Shown in pieces: positions 1 through 8,046 of a DNA stretch of 64,000 nt. Under the pieces are notes generated by a model. It was not told where the DNA came from, ran no database searches, and saw only the letters and a list, made by a program, of their open reading frames with translations. The stretch is from Lachnoclostridium sp. An169 (lineage in GTDB: Bacteria; Bacillota; Clostridia; Lachnospirales; Lachnospiraceae). The stretch is taken from assembly GCF_002160525.1 (NCBI RefSeq), contig NZ_NFKT01000004.1, positions 124,001 through 188,000 of the forward strand, given 5' to 3'. Positions within the stretch are counted from its first letter, which is position 1; each line of letters starts with the position of its first letter. The translations under genes were made by a program, and so were the position numbers.

Positions 1-249
1 GAGGACACGGAAGTGAGCCTTGCATTTGACAAGGAGAAGCTCTATAAAAATATGGTGGACGCCAAGGCTGACTGGCTCTATGAGCTTCCCCAGTGGGAGA
101 AGATCTTCGATGAGGAGACGAGAAAACGGCTTTACCGTGAGCAGAAAGCTTCCGGAACTATCCGCAAGGGCAAGAAGATCGGCAGAAATGATCCCTGTCC
201 GTGCGGCAGCGGTAAAAAGTACAAATACTGCTGCGGAAGAAATGCCTGA
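1..249 (+). CDS. SEC-C motif protein, C-terminal part (5' end outside window)
   Basis: The reading frame is open from base 1, so the gene begins upstream and only its last 82 residues are seen. It ends with a SEC-C zinc-binding motif ([18 protein letters not shown]), where the pattern CxC-x8-CC supplies the zinc ligands. The same motif closes SecA, but the roughly 55 residues before it ([20 protein letters not shown]) do not look like the SecA linker, so a stand-alone SEC-C protein is more likely. The GTG at 13 is in frame but has no ribosome binding site and is not the true start. Specific function is not known. Confidence 0.75.
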   Translation, partial: EDTEVSLAFDKEKLYKNMVDAKADWLYELPQWEKIFDEETRKRLYREQKASGTIRKGKKIGRNDPCPCGSGKKYKYCCGRNA

Positions 250-269
250 TTCAGGTGATAAGGAGTAAG

Positions 270-1106
270 ATGAGACTGTATTTTCTGATTTTTGGAATGG
301 TCTGCATTCTCTACTATTTTATACTCAGATTATACACCGGAAGGCGGTGGCCGACATTTTCCGGCTTCTGGCTGATAACGGGCGGCGCGCATCTGGCACT
401 CGGATGCGCGCCGTTTTCTGTGGGTATGCGGACGGTGTTTCAGTGTCTGGTTCCTGCTGTATGGACGGTTTTCCTTGTGGGGGAGATCCCCATTGTGGGC
501 GGCATGCTGAAAAACCGGTACACGCTGATAAGGCATGCAGCGGAAAACAGGCATACGCTGAAAAAATGTCATGAAGAAGAGTATATTGCAGCACACCAGG
601 CCGGCTGCATCATCATACTCGGCGCATTCGTCAACGGGACAACCCTCTCTTCGGCGCTGAAATCCAGGCTTGATACGGCCCTTATGTATCTGTCGTGTTT
701 CCCTAAGACAACGGTGATCGTATCCGGCGGACAGGGAAAAGATGAGGCTGTGCCGGAGGCGGATGCCATGGCGGATTACCTGATACAAAGCGGAGTCCCG
801 GAAGGACAGATTATCCGGGAAGACCGTTCTGTCTCCACCCGGGAGAATCTCAGATTCTCCCGGAAACTGGCAGATTCGCTGTATGATAGCAACAAGAGCA
901 GTCCTGTCGGTGAGAGAACCGGGATTGTCACCAGTGATTTTCATATGTTCCGGACACTGATTCTTGCCAGGCAGGAGGGGTACCGCCGGGTCTGTCCGCT
1001 TCCTGCACCTTCCGATCCGGTTTTCCTGCCGAATTATCTGGTACGGGAGTTTTTTGCGGTTGCGGCTGCTGTCTTATCCGGATTTCGAAAAAAAGAAAAA
1101 GAATAA
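270..1106 (+). CDS. YdcF/SanA-like DUF218 membrane protein
   Basis: A 278-residue protein with hydrophobic segments in its first 90 residues, followed by a DUF218 (YdcF-like) domain. That domain begins at IIILGAFVNG, continues through VIVSGGQGKDEAVPEADAMA and the STRENLRFS stretch, and ends with GIVTSDFHMFR. In this family the acidic and Ser/Thr motifs line a nucleotide-like pocket, and members are linked to envelope functions, but the reaction is not established. ATG 270 is chosen because AAGGAG sits 4 nt upstream (260-265); a GTG at 255 is in frame but lacks such a site. It starts 20 bp after the SEC-C gene and is probably co-transcribed with it. Confidence 0.8.
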   Translation: MRLYFLIFGMVCILYYFILRLYTGRRWPTFSGFWLITGGAHLALGCAPFSVGMRTVFQCLVPAVWTVFLVGEIPIVGGMLKNRYTLIRHAAENRHTLKKCHEEEYIAAHQAGCIIILGAFVNGTTLSSALKSRLDTALMYLSCFPKTTVIVSGGQGKDEAVPEADAMADYLIQSGVPEGQIIREDRSVSTRENLRFSRKLADSLYDSNKSSPVGERTGIVTSDFHMFRTLILARQEGYRRVCPLPAPSDPVFLPNYLVREFFAVAAAVLSGFRKKEKE

Positions 1107-1165
1107 AAAACGGACAGACGGGCATAATAAACCTGAATCTGTAAAGAGATAAGGAGGAAACTATT

Positions 1166-1507
1166 ATGCCAGAATTAAAATGTACGGTACAGACATGTGT
1201 ACACAACAATCAGTTTTTGTGCAGCCTGGATTCCATCAAGGTGGGCGGCGAGAATGCGAGAAATCCCCAGGAGACATGCTGCGACAGCTTCCAGGAGCGC
1301 AAAGAGGGAGGCGGCTATATGAACAGTATGCAGAATTCCATGCACAGTTCCATGCACGCTGCTTCCGACTGTGCCTGTGTGGACTGTAAGGCAACCCAGT
1401 GTATGTATAATGAGAACTGTGAATGCCACGCCGGGAAGATCAGCGTGGAGGGCGGAAGCGCAAGCGACAGCAGCGGTACAGAGTGCGCCACATTCAAATG
1501 TTCTTAA
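1166..1507 (+). CDS. DUF1540 cysteine-rich protein with two copies of the domain
   Basis: A 113-residue protein with two cysteine-rich DUF1540-like units: one near residues 3-40 (LKCTVQTCVHN ... ETCCDSF) and one near 70-112 (CACVDCKATQCMYN ... ECATFKC). They are joined by a Met/Ser-rich linker of MQNSMHSSMH type. Each unit carries four or more cysteines in a C-x4-C ... C ... C spacing suited to a small metal site. DUF1540 proteins are common in Clostridia and have no assigned function. AAGGAGGAAA (about 1151-1160) is an excellent ribosome binding site for ATG 1166. A terminator follows at 1559. Confidence 0.85.
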   Translation: MPELKCTVQTCVHNNQFLCSLDSIKVGGENARNPQETCCDSFQERKEGGGYMNSMQNSMHSSMHAASDCACVDCKATQCMYNENCECHAGKISVEGGSASDSSGTECATFKCS

Positions 1508-1558
1508 CACGGACTGAAAACTGTCTGCCATGAAAACGGCATGACGGCATGAACCCGG

Positions 1559-1614
1559 CTTCCGGATCCCCGTTCTGTTTGAAAGAAACGGAGTGAGGGT
1601 TCGGAAGTTTTTTT
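1559..1614 (+). terminator. Rho-independent terminator after the DUF1540 gene
   Basis: CTTCCG (1559-1564) pairs with CGGAAG (1602-1607). The stem continues with wobble pairs, and an inner GTTT/AAAC hairpin closes on GAAAG. A run of seven T follows (1608-1614). It ends the first operon and insulates metA. Confidence 0.8.
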
Positions 1615-1620
1615 ATTAAG

Positions 1621-1650
1621 TTGACTCATACATATCCGGCGCGTTATAAT
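1621..1650 (+). promoter_or_regulatory. sigma-A type promoter for metA
   Basis: TTGACT (1621-1626), an 18-nt spacer, then a perfect TATAAT (1645-1650). It lies directly after the upstream terminator and 45 bp before metA. The leader is too short for a SAM riboswitch or T-box, so any methionine control must be by a DNA-binding protein or by the enzyme itself. Confidence 0.8.
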
Positions 1651-1695
1651 TGATATACTATCGCAATTACAAAACAGGAAAAGAGGAAGAAAGTT

Positions 1696-2619
1696 ATGCC
1701 GATTCGAGTACAGAATGACCTGCCGGTAAAAGAAATACTGGAACAGGAGAACATATTTGTCATGGATGAGTACCGCGCCGCCCATCAGGATATCCGTCCG
1801 ATCAGTATCGGGCTGCTTAACCTGATGCCTCTCAAAGAGGATACCGAGCTGCAGATTCTGCGGTCCCTTTCCAACACACCGCTGCAGGTGGATGTGACTT
1901 TCGTGCGTGTGACAAGCCATGTGTCAAAGAACACCTCCACAAGCCATATTTATAAATTCTATGAACCTTTTGAAAATATCAGGAACCACAAGTTCGACGG
2001 CTTTATCATTACCGGGGCGCCGGTGGAACAGATGCCTTTCGAGGAAGTGGACTACTGGGATGAACTGGTAGAGATCATGGACTGGACAAAGACAAACGTG
2101 ACTTCCACCCTGCATCTTTGCTGGGGAGCCCAGGCGGGAATCTATCACCATTACGGGATCAATAAAGTTCCGCTGCCGGAGAAGCTTTCCGGTCTGTACT
2201 GGCATCATGTGAGAAACCGGAAGATTCCCCTTGTCAGAGGATTTGACGATCAGTTCCTTGCTCCTCACTCCAGATATACGGAGGTTCCCCAGGATCTCCT
2301 GGAGAAGGATGAGCGGATCACGATTCTGGCGGATTCGGAAAAAGCAGGGGTATTCCTCTGCATGGCACTGGAAGGAAGGCAGATCTTCGTGATGGGGCAT
2401 CCGGAATATGACCGTGTGACTCTGGACTCGGAGTTCCGGCGGGATCTGGGGAAGGGACTCAACCCCAAAGTTCCGGAGAATTACTATCCGGACGATGATC
2501 CCGGAAAGAAACCTCTGCTGACCTGGAGATCCCACGCGAACAATCTCTACACGAACTGGCTGAATTATTACGTGTATCAGGTGACCCCTTATGATCTGTA
2601 CGGGGCGCCCGCTTTCTGA
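1696..2619 (+). CDS. metA: Homoserine O-acyltransferase (probably acetyl-CoA specific)
   Basis: A 307-residue full-length MetA-family protein for the first committed step of methionine synthesis, activation of the homoserine hydroxyl. The class I amidotransferase-like fold is evident: the nucleophile lies in HLCWGAQAG (Cys142 by count), and the HPEYD motif near residue 235 supplies the catalytic His. Residue 111 is Glu (GAPVEQM), where E. coli MetA has Gly. Published mutagenesis of Bacillus MetA links Glu111 to acetyl-CoA and Gly111 to succinyl-CoA, so this enzyme is predicted to make O-acetylhomoserine despite the common succinyltransferase label. It has its own promoter and terminator and is thus monocistronic. 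Confidence 0.93.
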   Translation: MPIRVQNDLPVKEILEQENIFVMDEYRAAHQDIRPISIGLLNLMPLKEDTELQILRSLSNTPLQVDVTFVRVTSHVSKNTSTSHIYKFYEPFENIRNHKFDGFIITGAPVEQMPFEEVDYWDELVEIMDWTKTNVTSTLHLCWGAQAGIYHHYGINKVPLPEKLSGLYWHHVRNRKIPLVRGFDDQFLAPHSRYTEVPQDLLEKDERITILADSEKAGVFLCMALEGRQIFVMGHPEYDRVTLDSEFRRDLGKGLNPKVPENYYPDDDPGKKPLLTWRSHANNLYTNWLNYYVYQVTPYDLYGAPAF

Positions 2620-2646
2620 ATTTAGAAGAAATTATAACGCTTGAAC

Positions 2647-2694
2647 AAAAAGTCTTTTTATGATACTCTTGTAGTGCTGTAAAAAGACTTTTTT
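2647..2694 (+). terminator. Terminator after metA
   Basis: A perfect 14-bp AT-rich inverted repeat, AAAAAGTCTTTTTA (2647-2660) against TAAAAAGACTTTTT (2680-2693), with a 19-nt loop and a run of T at the end. The A/T ends make it potentially bidirectional. Confidence 0.75.
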
Positions 2695-2732
2695 ATTGAG
2701 GCAAATATAGATGACGGAAGAGGAATGGTAGT

Positions 2733-3917
2733 ATGGACAACACACAGTTTTCAGATCTGGTAAACAATATTCAGCCGGGAATTTTCGGGGCGCTTAACGA
2801 GAAGAAGGAAGAGCTGCTCCGGGAGGGGCGGAAAGTATACAACCTGTCCGTGGGTACGCCGGATTTCCAACCGGCGCCCCATGTGATGAAGGCCATGGAG
2901 GACGCCTGCAAAGACCCGGAAAATTACAAATACTCTCTGGCAGACCTGCCGGAGCTGATCGAGGCAGTGCAGTACCGGTATCAGAAGCGCTTCGGCGTGG
3001 AGCTTGAGGCGGATGAGATCATGTCAGTATACGGATCTCAGGAGGCGATGGCGCATATCGGCCTGGTGTTCTGCAACCCGGGGGATACGATCCTGGTGCC
3101 GAATCCCGGATATCCCATGTTTGAGATGAGCGGCATCATGGCGCACGCCAATGTAGAGTATTATACGATCGAAGAGAAGAACGGATATCTGCCGGATCTT
3201 GACGGTATTCCGGAGGATGTCCTGGAGAGGACGAAGTATATGATCGTCTCTTATCCGCTGAATCCGGTCTGTGTCTGCGCTCCTGATGAGTTTTATGAGC
3301 GGCTGATCGCCTTTGCAGGAAAGCATCACATTGTCATCCTTCATGACAATGCCTATTCGGATATCATTTTCACGAGGAAACAGGGAAGATCTTTTCTTTC
3401 TTTTGAGGGGGCGAAAGAAGTGGGAGTCGAGTTTTACTCCCTGTCCAAATCCTACAACCTGACCGGGGCAAGGATTTCTTTCGTTGTGGGCAACCGGGAG
3501 ATTATCCGGAAATTCCGCCTGCTCCGCTCACAGATTGACTACGGGATCTTCTATCCGGTGCAGTATGCAGCCATTGCGGCGATGACGGGACCGGATGATT
3601 TCATCGAAGAGCAGAGGGAAAAATACGCGGCGAGAAACCGGGCACTCTGCGGAGGGCTCCGCAGAATCGGCTGGAATGTGCCGGACAGCCAGGGGACCAT
3701 GTTCGTATGGGCGAAGATACCGGAAGGATATGAGTCTTCTGCTGATTTCTGTATGAAGCTGATGGAGAAGACGGGTGTGATTGTGACGCCGGGAAGTGCT
3801 TTCGGGAGCGGCGGAGAAGGATATGTGCGGATGGCACTTGTGGTGGACGAGGAGACCATCCGGGAGGTAATCGGGGTTCTGGACGAGTCCGGAATATTTC
3901 GGAAAGAGCAGAACTGA
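2733..3917 (+). CDS. Class I/II PLP-dependent aminotransferase (aspartate/LL-DAP type)
   Basis: A 394-residue fold-type I aminotransferase. Visible landmarks are VYGSQEAMAHI (phosphate loop), PNPGYPMF, SYPLNPV (Asn contacting PLP), HDNAYSD with Asp205 that pairs with the pyridine nitrogen, and SLSKSYNLTGARIS with Lys239 as the Schiff-base lysine. The pattern fits the branch holding LL-diaminopimelate aminotransferase and alanine/aspartate aminotransferases. The usual YPNNPTG motif is altered to YPLNPVCV, which may reflect another substrate, so no symbol is given. It starts 113 bp after metA, behind metA's terminator, and dut follows 20 bp downstream in a likely operon. Confidence 0.85.
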   Translation: MDNTQFSDLVNNIQPGIFGALNEKKEELLREGRKVYNLSVGTPDFQPAPHVMKAMEDACKDPENYKYSLADLPELIEAVQYRYQKRFGVELEADEIMSVYGSQEAMAHIGLVFCNPGDTILVPNPGYPMFEMSGIMAHANVEYYTIEEKNGYLPDLDGIPEDVLERTKYMIVSYPLNPVCVCAPDEFYERLIAFAGKHHIVILHDNAYSDIIFTRKQGRSFLSFEGAKEVGVEFYSLSKSYNLTGARISFVVGNREIIRKFRLLRSQIDYGIFYPVQYAAIAAMTGPDDFIEEQREKYAARNRALCGGLRRIGWNVPDSQGTMFVWAKIPEGYESSADFCMKLMEKTGVIVTPGSAFGSGGEGYVRMALVVDEETIREVIGVLDESGIFRKEQN

Positions 3918-3937
3918 CAGAGAGGAGAAGAGAGCCA

Positions 3938-4450
3938 ATGAAGAGAATTGCAAAGTTTGAAAAGGTAAGCCTGGAGCAGTTCCGGGAAGGGTGGACAGAC
4001 ACCTTCGGACCGGCGGACGAGGGCGTGATTGAGGAGATCTACCGCGATATCCGGCTGCCGAAGCGTGCTACATCCGGAAGCGCGGGATATGACTTTTTTG
4101 CACCGGCACGTTTCGTACTGGAACCCGGAGAGACAGTGAAGATTCCTACGGGAATCCGTGTCTGGATGGAGCCCGAGTGGGTGCTGAAATGCTATCCCAG
4201 AAGCGGACTGGGCTTCAAGTACCGTCTGCAGCTCAACAATACGGTGGGAATTATCGACAGTGACTATTATTATTCTGATAACGAGGGACAGATTTTTGCA
4301 AAGCTGACCAATGATTCCAACGAGGGAAAGACGGTAGATGTAAAGCCGGGGGAAGGATTCATGCAGGGGATTTTCGTGGAGTACGGCATCACCCTGGATG
4401 ACGATGTGACTGATGTAAGAAACGGCGGTTTTGGAAGTACCACGAAATAA
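3938..4450 (+). CDS. dut: dUTP diphosphatase (trimeric dUTPase)
   Basis: A 170-residue protein with the five dUTPase motifs in order: GSAGYDFFA (motif 1), PRSGLG (motif 2, phosphate binding), NTVGIIDSDYY (motif 3, catalytic Asp and uracil pocket), a PGEGFMQGIF segment (motif 4) and a C-terminal GGFGSTTK (motif 5, the flexible lid). It hydrolyses dUTP to dUMP and keeps uracil out of DNA. An N-terminal extension of about 40 residues precedes motif 1, as in many clostridial enzymes. AGAGGAGA lies before ATG 3938. Phage often carry dut, but there are no phage genes nearby. Confidence 0.93.
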   Translation: MKRIAKFEKVSLEQFREGWTDTFGPADEGVIEEIYRDIRLPKRATSGSAGYDFFAPARFVLEPGETVKIPTGIRVWMEPEWVLKCYPRSGLGFKYRLQLNNTVGIIDSDYYYSDNEGQIFAKLTNDSNEGKTVDVKPGEGFMQGIFVEYGITLDDDVTDVRNGGFGSTTK

Positions 4451-4496
4451 CCCGGCGTCCTGCAGGGAGGCGCCGCTTCCCGTATAAGACAGACAT

Positions 4497-4571
4497 CTTA
4501 CAAAAATGTAAGGACGCCCGGTGAAAACGTAAGGCAATCGTATGGAAGAACCAGCAGGGATCCGGTATACT
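4497..4571 (+). promoter_or_regulatory. Perfect palindrome and possible promoter before the glycosyltransferase gene
   Basis: CTTACA-AAAA-TGTAAG is a perfect inverted repeat (4497-4512), suited to a dimeric repressor; its TACA/TGTA core resembles BlaI/CopY-type sites. A -10-like TATACT lies at 4566-4571 with only a weak TGGAAG at -35 spacing. The binding protein is unknown and no matching regulator gene is nearby. Confidence 0.35.
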
Positions 4572-4615
4572 GAAACTGTAAACGAAAGAGGAACAGGAAA
4601 GGCAGGTACCGGAAG

Positions 4616-5278
4616 ATGAAACTGATAAAGCGGCTGTGTTCTTTTATATTACTTTGCGCCATGATCCTTGGCGGCGTCCTTATATGGCAGGGGTACCGGG
4701 GATACCGGGAAGCCCTGCAGAACAAGAGTGTGGAGGAGATGGCATCCCAGATCGAGTCTATCGACAATTATACGCCCCTGAATGAACTGCCGGATACATA
4801 TATCAATGCGGTTCTGGCGGTGGAGGACAAGCGGTTCTACCACCATCCGGGAGTCGATCCGATTGCGATCGGGAGGGCGCTGGTCAATGACATCAGGGCC
4901 GGTGCCTATGTGGAGGGCGGAAGCACGATCACCCAGCAGCTTGCCAAAAACCAGTATTTTACCCAGGATAAAAAGATCGTCAGAAAGATCTCGGAGATGT
5001 TCATGGCCTTTAAGATCGAGAGTGTTCTGGACAAAGACAAGATCCTGGAACTGTATGTGAATTCCATCTTTTTCGGAAACGGGAATTACTGTGTGGGAGA
5101 TGCGGCGGAATATTATTTCGGGAAACCGCCTTCCCAGATGAACTTCGATGAGTGTACTCTTCTGGCGGGAATACCCAATGCGCCGAGCAACTACAATCCG
5201 GTCGCAAGCCCTGAACTTGCCCGGGAGAGGCAGGCGCAGGTAATCGAAAAAATGGAAAAAGCCGGATATCTGGAGTAA
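4616..5278 (+). CDS. Monofunctional peptidoglycan glycosyltransferase (GT51)
   Basis: A 220-residue protein with an N-terminal membrane anchor (residues about 5-25) and one GT51 transglycosylase domain. Motif 1 is AVEDKRFYHHPGVD with the catalytic Glu, then GGSTITQQLAKN (motif 2), KISEMFMAFKIE (motif 3) and ILELYVNSIFFGNGNYCVG (motif 4). It ends at EKAGYLE with no transpeptidase domain, so it polymerises lipid II into glycan strands but does not cross-link. It acts on the outer face of the membrane. Its own terminator follows directly. Confidence 0.9.
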   Translation: MKLIKRLCSFILLCAMILGGVLIWQGYRGYREALQNKSVEEMASQIESIDNYTPLNELPDTYINAVLAVEDKRFYHHPGVDPIAIGRALVNDIRAGAYVEGGSTITQQLAKNQYFTQDKKIVRKISEMFMAFKIESVLDKDKILELYVNSIFFGNGNYCVGDAAEYYFGKPPSQMNFDECTLLAGIPNAPSNYNPVASPELARERQAQVIEKMEKAGYLE

Positions 5279-5297
5279 AGGGTATCCGGAGTCGGGA

Positions 5298-5330
5298 ATA
5301 CCCGGAGTGATAAGACTCCGGGTATTTTTT
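5298..5330 (+). terminator. Terminator after the GT51 gene
   Basis: ATACCCGGAGT pairs perfectly with ACTCCGGGTAT around the loop GATAAG, followed by six T (about 5298-5330). A very strong intrinsic terminator. Confidence 0.92.
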
Positions 5331-5412
5331 GTATTCTGAGAGACGCGATGCATCAAATTCCGACAAAACAAAATTACGATGCAATGCGTGTCGTAAAAAT
5401 CTGAAAAAGCAC

Positions 5413-5441
5413 TTGTCATACTGCTTTGCGTGTGGTATGAT
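5413..5441 (+). promoter_or_regulatory. Promoter of the pilus operon
   Basis: TTGTCA (5413-5418), a 17-nt spacer and TATGAT (5436-5441). It is the only good promoter between the GT51 terminator and the pilus genes, so it should drive all five pilus/sortase genes. Transcription would start near 5448. Confidence 0.75.
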
Positions 5442-5447
5442 TTCACT

Positions 5448-5674
5448 ACATCAAAATCCCAGACGAATTTCATTCTAAAAATTCACCTGTCTGGAAAAGC
5501 CTCTCCGTCAGGGGGCGGGAGGGCAGATCTCTACTGTCGCGGCAGATTCGGCCGGAGATACCAGTTTTGATGAGAAATACAAAGAGAAAAGGAGGAGCAG
5601 CGTATGAAGCAGGATTGAGACAAAAGAATATTGTTGCAGAGAGTGTTGATTCAGTAAACAAAGGAGAGGTATGC
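5448..5674 (+). promoter_or_regulatory. Long structured 5' leader of the pilus operon, with a minimal upstream ORF
   Basis: About 225 untranslated nt separate the predicted transcript start from ATG 5675. The segment 5493-5565 can fold: GCCTCTCCG against CGGGAGGGC (8 of 9 pairs) and ATCTC against GAGAT enclosing CTG/CAG. It matches no riboswitch consensus I can recall. Near its end AAAAGGAGG (5587-5595) sits 8 nt before ATG 5604, which opens a four-codon ORF (Met-Lys-Gln-Asp-stop, 5604-5618). The true pilin start has a second site, AAGGAGAGG, at 5661-5669. Confidence 0.4.
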
Positions 5675-8035
5675 ATGAAGAGAAGAACGAGGCTCCTTTC
5701 CGGTGTACTGTTCTCTGTATTTCTGTTAGCTGCGGCAGGGGGAAGTCGGTCCTTTGCCGGAGAGGACGAAGGTGCAGACAGCATCAGCGGAAGGATGTCG
5801 CTTGCCGAAGAACTGGGGCTATCCGGGTATGTGGACCCGGAGGGGTACCTGACCGAAGAGTATCTTGGAGACAAAAGTACACTGGAGCTGGAACGCTCGG
5901 GTACTGCACAGCTGATACGGAGTTATTCTCCGGAAACGGCGAAAAAGAAAGTGCCCGCCGGGGTGAAAAGTGCGGTGCGGACGGCTGTCCCTGCAGCCAG
6001 ATCTGCAGGAGGGACAGTGACTGCATCAGAACTGGTGCGGTATATGAACACAGTTGTAGGATATTTTGAAGTGAACGGAATCCAGGCGTTTTGCGCAGAA
6101 CATGGAGTGGACCGCCCTCTTGTCGGCGAAACCACATCCGCTCCGGAAACGGTGACGGATTCGATGCAGAGAAAAGTCCTCTATTACGGGTACAGCGGCC
6201 CGAAGCAGTGGAGCGGCATATTCAGCTTTGAGCAGGGAAGAGCGGTTACATCTCTGGCTCTGAGTTACTATTATTCCGGCGCGGATTCCTTAAACTGGGG
6301 AATTCACGGAAATTATTCCACCCAGATGGGACTGTCCGGATTTATCGATTATATTGAGAGCGCGGCGGAAGCTCCGGAAGGTTTTAAGGTTTACAAGGTT
6401 TCCACGGGAAACGGGGCAAAGCAGGATCTGATGTACTGGGAATATCAGCCAAACGGTTATCTGTCTCTGGCAAAGCGCTCGGCAAATACTTCTGTTACAG
6501 CGCAGAATCCTCTGTATTCCCTGGAAGGAGCCAAATATGGGGTATATACGGATGAAGCGTGCAGAACGCCTGCCCTGACGGCAGATACCGGTGTCAATGC
6601 CGTGCTGGAGACGGACGCATCGGGAAATGCGGGAACTGTCTGCCTGAAAGTGGGAACATATTATGTAAAAGAAATAAAAGCGCCACAGGGGTATAAAGCG
6701 GACGACGCCGCAGTAAAGGTCAGCGTTGCGGCAAACCATACGTCCGCAGTGCCCAATACGCCGGTCGTCACGGATACGCCGGTCATGCTGCCGGTGAGTA
6801 TCCTTCTGAGAAAAGTGGATGCGGAAACCGGCGGTGCAGCCCAGGGGACAGGCTCTCTGGAAGGAGCCCAGTTCCGGGTGAAATTCTATGGTACCCGGAG
6901 CAGCTCGGATCCGGCGAAAGACGGGGATACTCCGCTCCGGACGTGGATCTTCGTCACAGATGCGGAAGGAAAACTGAAGTATTCGACGGAGTATCTGCTC
7001 TCCGGTGACGATCTTTACTATGATGCGGGGGAAAAGCCGGCGCTGCCATACGGCACACTGACCTTTGAAGAGATCGCTCCGCCGCCGGGATACCTGGCTG
7101 ACAGCCAGATTATTACCGCCAGCATAGAAGAGGGAAGCGGAGGCAGCGGAACCATTGTCTATCAGGAGCCGGTTCAGAAGGAAAATATTATCAGGCTGAA
7201 CCTGAAGAAAGTACAGTCCGGCACGGATCTGCCGGTTTCCGGTGTAGTGTTCGAACATACGGGACCTGACGGAACAAAGACAAGATACACGACAGACAGC
7301 GAGGGAATGGCAGTGATCCGCGGACTCCGGGAAGGGAAACACACGGTAAGAGAAGTGGGCGTTCCGGACGGTCTGTCTCTCAATGAAAATGTGATTACAT
7401 TTACAGTGGACAGGAAAGGAAATGTTACTGTCACATCCAAGGCGGAAGTCACAGAACTGAGCGGAGCGATTGTGGTCACGGCAAAGCAGGCCGGAGCCAC
7501 AGATATCCGGGTCGAGAACCAGCCGGCGCCATTTACCCTGAAAATCTGCAAAGAGAATGAAAAGGGGAAGGTCCTGGAAGGAGCGAAATTTACACTTTAC
7601 AGTGACAGCGGATGCAGCCGGACAGTGGCGAAGGCAGTCACCGGAAAAGACGGGACTCTTACGCTGGAAGGACTGCATCCGGGGACGGTCTACTATCTGA
7701 AAGAGACAGAAGCGCCGGCAGGATACCGGCTTCCCATGGACGAAGAAGGAGAGGATGTTGTCTGGGAGATCTGTGCCGAAAGCAGTGTGCCGGAGGGGAC
7801 ATTTACCTTCTATGTGAACGGAAAGGCATACACTGACCGGGAAGGCCAGTTCTGTGTGGAAGGAACAAAGAAGGACCGAATCGCCCGGATGACCATATAC
7901 AATGAGACCGGTATCCGGCTGCCGAAGACGGGATCCGGAGGAACCCTGCTTATGACGGCGGCGGGGATTCTGCTGGCGGCGGCAGCATTTACGGTTTCTG
8001 TGAGAGACAGAGGAACAGGCAGACGTAAAAGATGA
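5675..8035 (+). CDS. Pilus tip adhesin: thioester domain, SpaA/Cna-B repeats, LPKTG anchor
   Basis: A 786-residue secreted protein with a signal peptide (basic MKRR, hydrophobic core, cut near Ala28). Residues about 115-260 form a thioester-like domain with Cys140 in GIQAFCAEHG; in this family a Cys-Gln thioester can bind host surfaces covalently. Four SpaA/Cna-B-type domains follow (about 280-350, 375-485, 505-590, 620-700), recognised by LEGAKYGVY, LEGAQFRV and LEGAKFTLY starts and by E-box motifs VKEIKAPQGY and LKETEAPAGY, which form isopeptide bonds. The C-terminus has LPKTG (749-753), a membrane span and a basic tail. ATG 5675 is chosen for its ribosome binding site at 5661-5669 and the signal peptide; upstream in-frame ATGs lack both. 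Its stop overlaps a possible start (8032) of the next gene. Confidence 0.85.
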   Translation: MKRRTRLLSGVLFSVFLLAAAGGSRSFAGEDEGADSISGRMSLAEELGLSGYVDPEGYLTEEYLGDKSTLELERSGTAQLIRSYSPETAKKKVPAGVKSAVRTAVPAARSAGGTVTASELVRYMNTVVGYFEVNGIQAFCAEHGVDRPLVGETTSAPETVTDSMQRKVLYYGYSGPKQWSGIFSFEQGRAVTSLALSYYYSGADSLNWGIHGNYSTQMGLSGFIDYIESAAEAPEGFKVYKVSTGNGAKQDLMYWEYQPNGYLSLAKRSANTSVTAQNPLYSLEGAKYGVYTDEACRTPALTADTGVNAVLETDASGNAGTVCLKVGTYYVKEIKAPQGYKADDAAVKVSVAANHTSAVPNTPVVTDTPVMLPVSILLRKVDAETGGAAQGTGSLEGAQFRVKFYGTRSSSDPAKDGDTPLRTWIFVTDAEGKLKYSTEYLLSGDDLYYDAGEKPALPYGTLTFEEIAPPPGYLADSQIITASIEEGSGGSGTIVYQEPVQKENIIRLNLKKVQSGTDLPVSGVVFEHTGPDGTKTRYTTDSEGMAVIRGLREGKHTVREVGVPDGLSLNENVITFTVDRKGNVTVTSKAEVTELSGAIVVTAKQAGATDIRVENQPAPFTLKICKENEKGKVLEGAKFTLYSDSGCSRTVAKAVTGKDGTLTLEGLHPGTVYYLKETEAPAGYRLPMDEEGEDVVWEICAESSVPEGTFTFYVNGKAYTDREGQFCVEGTKKDRIARMTIYNETGIRLPKTGSGGTLLMTAAGILLAAAAFTVSVRDRGTGRRKR

Positions 8036-8046
8036 AAGGGAAAAGT

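Noticed and set aside
1-249. C-terminus of SecA
   Set aside because: The SEC-C motif fits, but the preceding residues lack the SecA helical wing and linker features.
1615-1695. SAM riboswitch before metA
   Set aside because: Only about 45 nt lie between the -10 box and the start codon, and no conserved SAM-aptamer segments are present.
3938-4450. dUTPase as a prophage marker
   Set aside because: All neighbours are chromosomal metabolic genes; no phage structural or lysis genes are in the window.
5448-5674. c-di-GMP riboswitch before the pilus operon
   Set aside because: The leader has an AAAGCCTC-like stretch, but the required core around CGCACAGGGCAAACC of class I is absent and no class II pattern is visible.
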